Positions 13,349-30,408 of a DNA stretch of 64,000 nt are shown here, in pieces. Each line of letters opens with the position of its first letter. Positions within the stretch are counted from its first letter, which is position 1. This DNA comes from Rhizophagus clarus (lineage: Eukaryota; Glomeromycota; Glomeromycetes; Glomerales; Glomeraceae): NCBI GenBank assembly GCA_015698045.1, contig BLAL01000254.1, forward strand, positions 124,001 to 188,000, read 5' to 3'. Under the pieces are notes generated by a model. That model made no database searches. It saw only the letters and a list, made by a program, of their open reading frames with translations, and was not told the DNA's origin. Made by a program: the position numbers and the translations under genes.

Positions 13349-13480
13349 TCTCTTCGTTTATAAAAAAACTAACTAACTGCGGAGAGAATTGTCGAATGAT
13401 CAACATAAATTCTCCGATTGGCCGAGTTATTTTCATATTTAAAAGATTTAGATTGACAACAAGTTTAATCTACTTTTTCG

Positions 13481-15016
13481 ATGGCATTCATAATCCCAAG
13501 GATATTGACAAGAAAATATATACATAATGTTCTATCGTCCAATTTTAAATATTCCAGTCAATTTATCACTTTTCATTCTTTTGCAAATAAACAAGTACTG
13601 GTAAAGGATAAGTCGAAAGTTTGTGTCATCACAAAGAACCGTTTCTACTCTACTGAACAGATTAATCAAAAATCATTAAAAAACAATAATATTACTAAGA
13701 ATACTGCGCAAAAACAAGCACATGAACCACATAAACAAGATAAATCTCCAGAATTTTTCACGAACGAATATAAAAAGCCAACCATACCAGCGTTTCCCTT
13801 AGTATTAATTTTTACAACATCTGTAATCGCATTTCTTGGATTATACCAGTATTTTTTTTCTACGGTTTATAAATATCCTGAAGAAATTCGTAAAAATCTT
13901 CGAAAAGGATTATATTATCAAAATTACAGAAATGATCCAAATCGTGCTGTTAATTATTATCAAACTGCTTTAAATGATGCTTTTAATCATGCAGAATTAG
14001 ATAATGCGTCTCCAGAAGTTACCGGAATTATGATTCAGTTGGGCAGTTTATACGAAGAACTTGGCCGATTACGCGATGCTGTGGATGTTTTTACAATGGC
14101 GTATGATGCTATTGTTACTCCTAATAATATTCCCGTAAAATTGGAAGGGAAAATAAAACTTAAATCGATTGGATTAGCACAAAAATTGGGCGATTTACAT
14201 CAAAGTTTAAAACAAGATGAAAAAGCAGAAAAGTATTACATATGGTCTGTAGAACAACTTTTGCATTCACATTCCGAAGAAGCTCATGATAACAGCAATC
14301 GCAATAGTCTAATTTCAAAGAAAACTGATATGGCTCTTCCGTCATGGATGACATTTACTGACTTAGGTGCTTCGCTTGAAGCTCTTGCAGCCTTTTATTC
14401 CTCGCGACACAAATACGCGTAAGTGATATATAAAATGAAAGACAGGGTAGGAAATGTCACAATGAGATTTTTCTGTTTCGGTACGCATAAATTTATTATT
14501 ACAAAATTTTAAAATATTATTACTAATTATTAAACAAACCATGGATGGAAATAACAACATATATATTAGTTATGCTCTCCCACTTTATCTTCGTGCTTTA
14601 TCATTGATTAATCCACCCGAGTCTTCTTGTCATTCAGCCGTTCTTATGAATAACATATCAGAAGTATTTACCGGAATGGGTAATTTGGAAGAAGCACGAG
14701 GGTGGGCTGAACGTGGTTTAAAACTCGTTGAAAATTTTAATCAAAAAAAGAAAGCTAGAGAATGTGATGAAAGTTGCGGAGTTTTACTATTCAATTTAGG
14801 AATGATTTCAGAGGTATTTAGAATTTTATTTTTTTAAAGAAATTTTATATAAAAAAATATTAATTCATTGATTTTTTGGATTTTTATTAGTTATCAGGAA
14901 ATATTACTAAGGCAAGTGAATATTACAAAAAAGCTCTCAATTTTGCAAAAAAAATTAATTTCTCAGATTGTATAAATGAAGCTGAGCTTGCATTGAAAAG
15001 GATTAATACAAATTAG
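13481..15016 (+). CDS. Mitochondrial membrane TPR protein (Mgr3-like)
   Basis: Three exons (13481-14418, 14570-14813, 14891-15016) give 435 residues. The N-terminus is basic and acid-poor (MAFIIPRILTRKYIHNVLSS), as expected for a mitochondrial presequence. A single membrane helix follows at about residues 104-125 (AFPLVLIFTTSVIAFLGLYQ). The rest is tetratricopeptide repeats: NDPNRAVNYYQTALNDA, IQLGSLYEELGRLRDAVDVF, LGDLHQSLKQDEKAEKYY, YALPLYLRAL, MGNLEEARGWAERGL, NITKASEYYKKALNFA. The layout of presequence, one helix and C-terminal TPRs matches yeast Mgr3, a substrate adaptor of the i-AAA protease in the inner membrane. That function is inferred from architecture, so I give no symbol. The third exon completes the last repeat. 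Confidence 0.82.
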
Positions 15017-17879
<2,863 letters not shown>

Positions 17880-18033
17880 ATTAGAATATATCATGTCTAA
17901 GGTCTATATAGTCTCAAAATTCATCTAAAATTAATATATAATTTGGCCCAAAATGTGATTTTAAAGTTACTGTACCATATTATAGATAAATTTGTATAAA
18001 ATGGATGACCTTGAGAAAATTGATATATATAGA

Positions 18034-18060
18034 AAAAATGTGCGCAGTGCGCACATTTTT
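18034..18060. repeat. Short perfect palindrome 3' of PCNA
   Basis: Two 13-base arms (AAAAATGTGCGCA and its complement) flank one central G, 155 bp after the PCNA stop. In RNA it would form a stable hairpin followed by T-rich sequence. It could be a remnant of a small foldback element or a 3'-end structure; nothing decides between these. Confidence 0.5.
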
Positions 18061-18666
18061 ATACTGTGCACGAAATTTTTTGTGTGTATCATGTGTTTGT
18101 AATGACTGTAACGTGTGTAACATGTCCTTTTTTGTATGACCATTACGGAGATGTCGGAATTGTAAAATTCTTGTTTTCTTATTTTGTCAAATTTATGACG
18201 GTCATATGGTGATCTTCAATCTTCATATATACACGATATACACAAAAACAAACTTCACCAATAAGAGTTTAAAGAGTTTAAAAAAAGTATTAGACCTAAA
18301 CGCGGTGGCGACAAGGCGTTGTTTTGATTTTTTTATACTTTCTAAGTTAAAACAATTTTTTTTGATACGGGTAATAAATAATAAATAAAAGCACGATTTT
18401 CTTATTTTTTTTTTTTTTTTTTTTTTTTCAAATGAAAAGACGCAGCTTCGGCCGAAAGTCGTTTACTTTTTCAACAGGAAGTATTCCTAGACTGAAACGG
18501 AAAGCTCGCTCATTTTATCCCCGATAAACTATAGAAAGGTAGGTTTGATGCTATCTTATTATTGAATTATTATTCTGGTCTAAAATAGGGATTTACTCTG
18601 ACCATGAAAATAAGGAAAGTTTAACTAGTGATTCAAATAAAGAAATAAATATATTTATTCTATTCA

Positions 18667-20903
18667 ATGCGCAGGATGCAAAATTCTTCCAACCATATAA
18701 ACGCGTCTCTCGTTAATACTAAAGGGAATCAGACAATGTCAAGTAATGTTGGAGAGGGCCTTGTTCCTGCCTCGATGGTGCAGAATATACTTGAATGGCA
18801 ACGTCAGGCTTTAGAAAGTGAATTGAACCAGCTTTTTTTTGCTTTTATTTTTGTTATAATTTTTTGCATTGGAATATAAAAGTTCTCATTTATCTTTTTA
18901 TATTGTGGTGTACCTAATAAAGCTATTAGAGAACAAAATAAAGCTAACCAAGTTACACAACAACAGAATAATGCACTTCTTCAAAGAATTGATACGTTAC
19001 AGCAATATATTCATAATTACAAACGGGATATAGAACATTTTGATGCGATGGATCTTGATAATACGGAAACAATTTGCACCTTTGAAGACATCAAAGAAGA
19101 GTAAGTACATGCATAAAATATTTTTTTCGGATTAGACTTCAAACATTCTGTATACACTTATTCGTATAAAAGTAATCAATTTATCCCAGCAACTCGAGGA
19201 TCCTCCTCGAATGACGCATTATTCGTTAAAGATAAGGATGGACAACATATTTCATTGCGTCAGTCACCTGACATGGAAGTAGAAAGGTATTGCCAAGTTA
19301 TTAAATTAAAATCTTTATCGTATTCTTATTTAATTTTTCTTTTGTCGTATAGGAGACATAAGAAAGCCCTAGAGGATTTGGACAATGAATGGCGTGTTAA
19401 ATATGCCCAACTCCAATCTAAATATGATGCGCAATATAAAGCATATCAAGAACTTAAAGAACATTATCAAAAAAGATCCACTGAATGGAAACGGGTGAAA
19501 AAATGGTTAGACGAACAAAAATTTGTGCAGAAAAATCCTGAACGTACTGATCAGGTGAATGAATTGACTAGTAAAATGCCTAAGTCAAAAGTTCAATTTG
19601 AAAAATCTCCAACGGTTATTCGTGAAAGAAGTTTACCTTTAAAGAAAAATCCGAGTGGCGCTCTTGTTGACGTGACTAATATGCGAAACCAAAGTTCACC
19701 TTCTCAAAATGACGAGAAAGTTGTAACTAGTGAGCATGTAATTGACGTCAATAGAGCATTGACCCTTGGATCATTGTATAATAAAGATGACAATACTGAC
19801 TTTCATCAGAATAATAATCGATCTTCGCATGTCTCATTTTCTCCAAATTTATTATGTGGATCAATGATCGCAAAAAATCTTGATAAAATACAAACAAATT
19901 ACTGTCCTGATTCAAATCCCATTTATTGTGATCAGGAGGGGAACGAAGACCACATTGGCCAACCAAATAACTCCAATCACGATATGGCTAATGTAAATGC
20001 GGAAGAACAAGATAATCTTCCTTCCAAAGGAGATGAGAACTTGGGAATACTCGAAGGCACAACACCTGAACTTGCGATTAACCTCGAAGAAGGAAATTAT
20101 GAATTCCTTCTAGATGAAGAGGATCCATCATCAAGCAAGAAAAGGACTGCGGATATGGCGATCATACAGGAGAACATTGAGAATGATAGATTGCCTTCCA
20201 CAGAAGTTACTAACAAACGTTATAGGACTTTCACCACCGGTAAACAAGAGAACGAATTACAAGATAAACTAAATGAGTTTGACGAAGCTTTTATATCAGA
20301 TGATGTTATCACAAACACTCCTTACAACAATCGTTTTAAAGCGGAGTCGAAAAGACCACAAACGTCAGCTGATAATATATATGATGATAATGAAAGCGCC
20401 AATCTTTTAACACCCATTACACCGACCCCTATAAAGAACAAAAGTGTAGATAAAGAATCCAACAATAAAATTAATTATCCTAAAGAAGGGGAGGGATATA
20501 GGTACATTGAAACCACACGAAAGAAAAACGAAAGGCGTCAACTAATGGCACAAGACTGTCCTGATTGTCGCAAAGTAATATTTTTTTTTTAATCATAAAA
20601 ATAAATAAATAAACAAGTAAATTATACTAACCTTTTTTTAATATCTAGTACTATGAAATGACAGGTATCAGTTTATCGCTGCAATGTGATCACAAACAAA
20701 TGATTGGAAAACACCGTGTTAAATATAGTCGACCGCAAACTCCGCCAGGATTTTGGAAAGTTGGTTTTCCAACGTCACAAGAAATTGCGGAAATCAACGA
20801 ACTATCAATCGCTTATGAACGAGAAAGAGAAGAACAAAAGCGAAAAGAAATGGAATTTGCCAAATCTCGTGAACGAAAATGGGATAATGGAACATCAAAA
20901 TAA
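18667..20903 (+). CDS. Sae2/Ctp1/CtIP-family DNA end-resection factor
   Basis: Five exons (18667-18817, 18923-19100, 19173-19286, 19353-20574, 20649-20903) join in frame to 639 residues. The N-terminal 200 or so residues are heptad-rich coiled coil (ILEWQRQALE, NALLQRIDTLQQYIHNYK, DNEWRVKYAQLQSKYDAQY), which in this family drives oligomerisation. A long acidic, Ser/Thr-rich middle follows. The conserved C-terminal domain has CPDCRKYYEMTG, CDHKQMIGKHRVKYSRPQTP and PPGFWKVGFPTSQE. This CxxC...KHR...RPxTPPGFW pattern is specific to Sae2/CtIP proteins. These proteins activate the MRN/MRX nuclease to start resection of double-strand breaks and are regulated by CDK phosphorylation. SP/TP sites in the middle region (ITPTPIKN) fit this. 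The acceptor at 19171-19172 is set by frame. CtIP and PCNA are neighbours on the same strand. Confidence 0.88.
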
Positions 20904-21767
20904 TAGACAATATAAAATAACGATAGTAAAAAAAAAAAAAAATAATAATAATCTATAACGAATATTTAATTATCATTAAAGTTATTTTCATATCTGACTT
21001 AAATTATATACTAGACTTATTTAAAGTTATTAATTAGACAATATTATGACGATGAATTTTTCAGGCAATATTTTTTTCATTCATACATTGATTGTAAACA
21101 GTTACACGACAGGGATATAATTTGTTAATGTAACTATCGCTATAAATGTTATAATGTTAAAAATATTCTTTTAACAAAAAAATTTTTATCAAAATTATTT
21201 ATCATTTTAAAAGCTGGGAGAGAATTAGGTAATGATTTATATTTAGGCGAACACCTCTTTAATTGCGTAATTTTAGTTTGATCTGTTTCTTATGAGGAAT
21301 TTTAATTTGGTTGCTATACAGATTCTTGGTACTGTGTAGTCCCTATGAGATAGTACAACTTGGTGATCATCGTGTTATATCGTTGCTAGCTTGTGTAATG
21401 ATAATAAATCGCCCCACATTTTCAAATATTCTTCGATGTCAGTTAAAAATACTTTGAAACGAAGCGATTTATTCGGGAATAACCGTAAGCATCACCACAG
21501 CTAAAAATCCTGTTACAATCTCTTCGTTTTTGGTAACAATTGATTTTTTTTTGCCCAAATCAGATAATAAAGGTTGTGACGCGTTTATCATCACCACTTT
21601 CACCAAAAGCAGTGCCTGCAGAGACTGCAATAAAGAAAAATTCTTTTACCTATTTGACTATGTTGCAAAACTGTTCTACCACAGTTCATTCAACTTCTCT
21701 CCCAGAAGAAAAAAAATTATATTGAAAATATACATTTTTTAATCAATAAATCAACACAAATAAAGAC
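20904..21767. other. Intergenic spacer, possible leader of next gene
   Basis: No conserved gene is seen. One 61-residue frame at 21540-21725 (core RLSSPLSPKAVPAETAIKK) has ordinary amino-acid composition and ends 43 bp before the next gene's ATG. It could be an upstream ORF or part of an unrecognised 5' exon. The rest is AT-rich. Confidence 0.35.
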
Positions 21768-23483
21768 ATGACCGAACAACTTTTAATTACTCCAACGAAT
21801 AATAATATTTTATCACGTTTACCGAAAAATGGGAAAAATAATTCTACTTGCAAAAATTATCCTCTAACTGAGGAAAATTTAAAACTTCATACTGGAATGG
21901 TAATGTTATTGTTATTTTCTTTATTATTTATTTTTTTATTATTATTATTGTTTAAAATTCGGTGTAGATTTCTATCGTCACTTTTTTTTTATTAACGAAA
22001 TATGGTAAACTCGAAATAAATAATCACATTTGATAGTTTTGAAATCAAAAATAATTAAAAAATACAATCTAAAAAAAAGAAATCATAGATTATTTACGTT
22101 TTATATTTTATTTTATTTTTATTTTAGGTGCCTTCGTCACGAGAAACGAAAGCACATTTTGTATTAATATATGTTGATTTGCAAAAACGACTAGTGGATC
22201 TGGAAGCTCAATTAAATAAAGAAGCGGAAGAAGCTAAAGAAAAATTCAATGCATCTTTACCTGAAAATACACCACCTGTTATACCTGAAGTAATACATGT
22301 ATCACAATCACCACAAACTATATCGCCTACTATTGATGATGAGGTGCCTTCTTCATTCTCAACAAATGATATCACTTGTTCAAATGAACCTGAGATCCGC
22401 TCACCAAAATCTATTGAAGAAATTCCTTCCCTTTTAGATTCCGTAATAAAAAATGTGAGAAAATCACAACGTATAAAAAATTTATTTAAAAAAACGGCGA
22501 AGAAAATAACGTTGATAATAAAAAAGTCGCCCTATAACGATAATAATAATTTAACACCACATTTCGATAAAGAAACAGCTTCTTTAAATGTAGAACTATC
22601 AGTGCCGCCATCACCTTCTCAATCAACTGTAAGATCAAGAAGAAATTCTTCTCCACCTTTTAAAAATATTTTTATTCCACATTCATCTAAATCTACTCAT
22701 AACAGAACAGATAGTGCGGACACAACACATACTCTTTCGATTCATCCAACCAGTCCTCCTTCATCTCTTAATAATAATAATAATGCTCCTTGTAGTTCCG
22801 CTCAAAATTCTCCCGTTTTGCCTCCTTTATTAACTTCAAACACGAATACTCATTTAAATTCTTCAAATTTACCATTTTCAAATAACTCCTCACCGCCTTC
22901 TCCTAATAATGAAAAATGTGAAAATGATGTCTGTAAAGCATCTCCTGAGTATCGAGATAGCGGAATTTCTTTAGTGCCTCCTGGAGGAAGATCGGGTCAT
23001 CATTCACGTGAACACTCTATTTCATCAATATTACGGAAGGTGGGAAATTTTTATGCTTTTCAGAAAGATAATCAACATCAGTTTGATGGTCATCGTAGAG
23101 AAAAAAGTTGGGGTCCATTTTCTTCAATAGCACTTGGATCTAAGGATAACGAAACGCAATTATTAGCATTTCGTTATCCAAGTATATACTTAGATAGTAG
23201 AGATTTGGAAGATCAAGATAACAGTAGCTGCAGTGGTGGTGCGTTTGTATCAGAGTTTGATGGTATGTCTGGCAAGCAAAAAGAAAAGGAACGCTCAGTG
23301 ACATTCGATTTGGATGTTCAACAACCGTCAACATCAGACGAAGAAACTGGATTAAATAAGAGGAAAAGATGTAGCGTCATAAATAAAAATGCACAATCAA
23401 CAATTATTCCTGTTGATTTTTCCGATAATATTATGAAAGAAATAGACGCATTGAATATTTTACGCACAACAAATGTCAAATAA
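21768..23483 (+). CDS. Unrecognised Ser/Pro/Asn-rich protein
   Basis: Two exons (21768-21899 and 22128-23483) join in phase 0 across a GT-AG intron to 495 residues. I do not recognise a family. A short coiled coil (YVDLQKRLVDLEAQLNKEAE) sits near residues 58-77, followed by a basic patch (SQRIKNLFKKTAKKITLIIK). A long low-complexity stretch rich in Ser, Pro, Thr and Asn follows. Near the middle is a conserved-looking block (RDSGISLVPPGGRSGHHSRE, then SISSILRKVGNFYAF), and the C-terminus is ordered (MKEIDALNILRTT). The many RxxS and SP sites suggest a phosphorylated, largely disordered cytoplasmic or nuclear regulator; this is inference from composition. Codon use resembles the neighbouring host genes. 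Confidence 0.7.
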
Positions 23484-24054
23484 TGAATGGATTATTTAAT
23501 TTTTTTCTAATAATTTAATTAAAAACTAAACGAACAATTTTTATCATGAATTATTCATTATTATATGAATATTAATAATTTTTATAAGCTCAAATTTCAT
23601 CGTTTTAAATTGTCAAATTGTAATTTAAGATTTTTGTCGATGGTACATTAATTTATATATAGTTAATTTATATATAGTATCATGTAAATAACTGGTATAT
23701 TTTGCTGGGTTAGAGGGGTGATATGGATAGGAAAAAAAAAGCTTTAAAATAAAGCAATTATATATATATATATATAAACCTAATCCTCTTTTATTTAATG
23801 TTATTTTTCCGAAATCATAAATTCAAAAAAAACTCATTATAAAGGTAACCAATTGATGATCTCATTGTTTTATTATTTAATTGTACAAATTTTTACCAAT
23901 ATAATACAATTAATATTTGCGAAGTTCATCCAACGATTTAATAAATTTAAATATTAAATAATTGTCCAGATGGTTCTAATACCTAATTCCTGGGCAAAAT
24001 TAGGCAAAAAAAGATTAAACCGTATTCAAAATAGAAATTTTTATCATACTATAC
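23484..24054. other. Convergent 3' intergenic region
   Basis: AT-rich sequence between two convergent genes. It contains a repeated TTAATTTATATATAGT (about 23,648-23,680) and a short (TA)n run near 23,760. No gene is seen. Confidence 0.45.
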
Positions 24055-26170
<2,116 letters not shown>

Positions 26171-29100
26171 TTAATATTGTGTAAAACTTTGAGAATGATA
26201 TCCTGGTTGAGATCTAATCTCGAAGTCTTGACTTAAAATAGTATCATCTCCTTGACTTTTGTAATCGTCTAAATATCCAATTGAACTATCTTGCGACATT
26301 AAGGATCCATGACCTAAAGAATTATTTGAGCTCTCCATCATACGAAGGCGATCAGATTGAGATAGTGCAAGACTCATAGATCCTTGGCTACTGTAAGCAT
26401 TTTGTGTTAATGGACCTTGGGATGAGATTGAATTGGTATAAGAAGAATTTTGTTGTTTGGCATTTTTCCTACTAGAAACGCTACTTTGAGATAAATCTTG
26501 AGTAAATGGGCCATTAGGTGTTGGAAGTAGGGGAATGCTGAATTGAGATGAAGATGGCATAGAAGTCATATCTGAAGGGATGTAACTGACAGGATCATGC
26601 GTTCTCATAAAATCTGAGTCATAAGTACGACGGCGACCTAACAATAAAGATTTAGGTAAACATTCAATACGTTAATTTATAAAAATAAAATAAATGTAAT
26701 ACATACTTTCAGCGAGAGGAGGTTTAGCAAATGCTTCACGTGCATCGATTTGGTGTGCATAACCTTGTCTAAATTTATCATCCTTCCGATAGGCTTTACG
26801 AGGTCCTCGAAATTGGATCATACTGACTTTTAAATTATTTAGCGGACCTTCTACTAAACAATCTTTGTCTTTATAATGTACAAGAAGATGGTGCCATAAA
26901 GGATGCTAATAAATTAATAAATTTAGAGAATTTAAATATTTACATATTCAACAAAAAAAATTTAAACAGTAATATAATCTCATACCCTGCTTAGAACTCT
27001 AGGATTACCCAAAATTACGACACCATAACGCGCTCGTGTCAAAGCAACATTCAATCTTCTAGGATCATTTAAAAATCCAATTCCCTGGTGTTCATTACTT
27101 CGAACACAACTTAATATTATATAATCTTTTTCACGTCCTTGGAAAGCGTCGACACTTGCTACTTCGATATCTTTATATAAATCCTTTTTTAAAGAACCAT
27201 TAAACTGCATATAACTAACGACATAACTTCTTTGACCTTCATATGGGGTGATTATTCCTATCTGAGCCGGTAAAATTCCTGATCTTAGAAACTTCGTGAC
27301 AACTTTCTCACAGTTTGAAGCTTCCGTACTTAATTTAAGTAATTTTATAAATTTTTATTCGATAAAATTAGTATAAATTAATTTAATCAAATAGCATTGG
27401 AAATTATTAATTATTCTTACCGATTCAAATAAGAGGTTCCACTGCTTGAAATTTCTTCTTGGCCCAAATTTGAATGGAAAAACATAGGAGTTTCGGGAGC
27501 TGGCCAAGGAAAGTCCACGTTTTTTCTTAATCTGTCTTGAGTAGTGACACCATTTTGCAAAGAACCTTCATAAAACATATTGCTAGGAAATTCTGATAAA
27601 CAAGGATGCATACGATATTGAACCTGTAATCTAATAGGTCTTATACCCAATATGACTAAGCGCTCAAAAAGTGATTGGCATAAGCCAGCTCTGGCGGCTT
27701 TCTTATTCATTATTACAGGGCCAAGTTGTTGATGATCGCCTACAAGGACAGCTTGTTTACATCCAAGCACAAGTGGTATCATACATTCAGGTTCGGTTGC
27801 CTGTGTCGCTTCGTCAATTAAGACAGTGCGAAATTTAAATTTTGATAAACGCGGATCTCCAGCACCCACGCACGTACAAAGAATAACATCAGCAGTCTAA
27901 GTTAAATTGAGATATAAATATACATTTTCACGTAACCACGTATTTAAACAATTTAAGCAAAACATAAATTATTATATAAAATTTATTCATTTTGTCACTA
28001 ACATACCTGCAAAATCTCTCTTTCACAAGCACGTTTCAAAGTTTTGTATTTTTTCTCATCGGAACTGCTCAACTCTCCTTGTTCGGTCTTGAGTTGAATT
28101 AATTTTTGCAATTCGACATGGGTATCATTGTTATGCACCTGTTCGTGTAGTGTGAGGAATGATACAGGAGAATCAAGTGCCTCACGAGATTTTGCAGTAA
28201 GACGAACTACTTTAAGCCCAGTTGCATGTATCTTTTCAGTTAACTGATCTACGGCAACATTTGAAGGTGCACATACTAAAACTTGTCCGGAATTCATTTT
28301 GGCAAGATGATAAACAATGGTAGCTGAAGTAACAGTTTTACCAGTACCCGGAGGACCTTGAATAAGACTGAGATGTTTTTGTAAAACACTTTTTACGGCA
28401 TATACTTGTGAATGATTTAACTCCGGCAAATTTGGAGCCGAAAACCTAAATAATTTACAGTTAAATACAATATTAACAAAACGATTCATATAATTTATAA
28501 ATATCATAATATAATTATAAATTACGAACCTTTTTGGCATGGTTGTTCTAAGAACTTGAGGCTCCACCTCATGGCCCAAAAGCTTGTGATAGATATAGCC
28601 ACTAACTGAAGTCTCGTCAACAGCGAATGTTTTCATTGCTGCTTGCATTCTATCAAAACTAGTAGATTTCCACACGAAATCTACCGAAAAATTATGTGTA
28701 CATTCCACCGGAGTATTATCGTTACGACGCAACTCTAAGCCAACTTCGTCACTCACATCTATATAATATAGATAAATATGTTTAATAATAATAATAGTAA
28801 AGCAATTAATAATTTGTTAAATTTTCTTACTATTTGGTATTTTGATTACATGTCCAACATCCTCCCATGATTGGCGTAATTCACCACGATAACGAAGTCT
28901 CAATTCATCACCGATGGCCAAACGAACCTCTAAAGGAAAAGAAATTATTTACATAGATCAAAATAAAATATTCCATTCTGATCAAAATTATTTGGTTCGA
29001 TGTAATATACCTCCAGATTCAAGTTTTGGTAAGTAAAACCAAGCAATACGCTTTTGATTTAACCCAATATCCCACCGAACTACAATATCATCTTGCGTCT

Positions 29101-30150
29101 GAGATTCCTTTAATTTCTTGTCATAGTCAGCCTCCATTTTTACTAAAGGCCCAAAAATGTTTTGATACTGATAGGCATCGTCGTATCTTAAGAACTTGAT
29201 TAGTTAGAATATGAAAACAATAACAACATATTTAAAATTCCCATGAACAAATACCTCAATAGTACGGGTTGTGGTTCATCGTCGATCCCAGGTTTTTCCA
29301 AATCTTCAAGAGTAGCTTCAGCGTTATCTTTCCACAATTCCTCGAGCTTGTTAATTTGATGTGCGGTGATTTGACGAGCTCGAAGTTGTTCTTGTTCACT
29401 AGGAACTTTAACAAGCCATGGAAGAAAGCAACGGTCATCAATAAGAGGAAGCCACTGAGAGGTATCCCAGTTCATGTCTTTACTGCTAGGCATTGCAGCA
29501 CAAGGTTGTCTATTTTAAAAGTATGCTTTATCATCAATATTGAATTTAAAAAGAATTTCGTAACTTTAATTCCTACTCACCGACAAAGCAATACTACTAC
29601 AGTATCGCTTTTAGCTGGAATAAATCCTAATAAGAAAACGTTCTTACAACCACAACTATAGCATTCCAACGTTGTTTCACCAAGTGGTGAATCTGGGTGT
29701 AAAGCGACTTCTCTGTGTTTTGCCCGAACAAGGTGATTGATTATATGGGAACCAGAAGTGTTACCACGAGAATTACAAAACCATTTATTGCAAGTCACGC
29801 ATCTGGCTACCGAGTTTACTGCGTGTATACCGCAATATCTAATAAAAATATAATAATTATTATATTATTTGTTCGTAATTACCGAGACTGATCATATACC
29901 TGCATGCGTGTTCTAATTCTCTTTCAACAATGGCAAGATCTTGGAACGCGTCTAACTCGTCAACACCTACGCCGGATAAATCTGGCTCAACAAAATGCGA
30001 TTGCGAGCCGTCAAGCAAAGTGTTGGTTTGTTGAGATTCAAGTGAAAAGTCGTTATAATCGTATTGCGAAGCTTGGGTATCTCCTCCAGAGTATTCCAAA
30101 AAAGAAAAATTTTCATCGTCCTGAGTGTTTTGAGTGGTGAATCGTTCCAT
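26171..30150 (-). CDS. UPF1: UPF1 (Nam7/Smg2) RNA helicase of nonsense-mediated decay
   Basis: A minus-strand gene of about ten exons. After an acidic, SQ/TQ-rich N-terminus comes the Cys/His-rich UPF2-binding domain ([54 protein letters not shown]). The SF1B helicase core shows [20 protein letters not shown] (Walker A), [25 protein letters not shown] (motif II), [46 protein letters not shown] and [15 protein letters not shown]. The C-terminal exon has about ten SQ dipeptides (LSQSS, SSQGPL, MSQDS, LSQDF), the type of site phosphorylated by SMG1-like kinases in animal UPF1. The protein unwinds and remodels mRNPs with premature stop codons. All helicase motifs are intact. The ATG lies 84 bp from a 32-bp palindrome centred on CACGTG. 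Confidence 0.96.
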
Positions 30151-30233
30151 TTTACTTGAATTTTAAAAAATTTAAAAATTTTAAAGAATGGAGTTCTTAT
30201 TTATAATAATACGGAGTACGGAGATACTAGCCC

Positions 30234-30265
30234 AAAATTTCGCAGTCACGTGACTGCGAAATTTT
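30234..30265. promoter_or_regulatory. Perfect 32-bp palindrome with CACGTG core upstream of UPF1
   Basis: Arms AAAATTTCGCAGTCAC and GTGACTGCGAAATTTT meet without a spacer at a central CACGTG. An outer pair TACTAGCCCA (30225-30234) and TGGGCTAGTA (30279-30288) brackets it. It lies 84 bp upstream of the UPF1 ATG. It may be a promoter element that can extrude as a cruciform, or a tiny foldback insertion. Confidence 0.6.
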
Positions 30266-30408
30266 TGTCGGTGCGACTGGGCTAGTACAACTAACTGTGG
30301 CACATGTAATTGTAATATCATCAGCACGTGTCAACTTTTTTTTAATATTATGTACTGTATAACCGAATATTAAAATCTAATGTATGAATGTACTCATCAT
30401 TCCTAATA

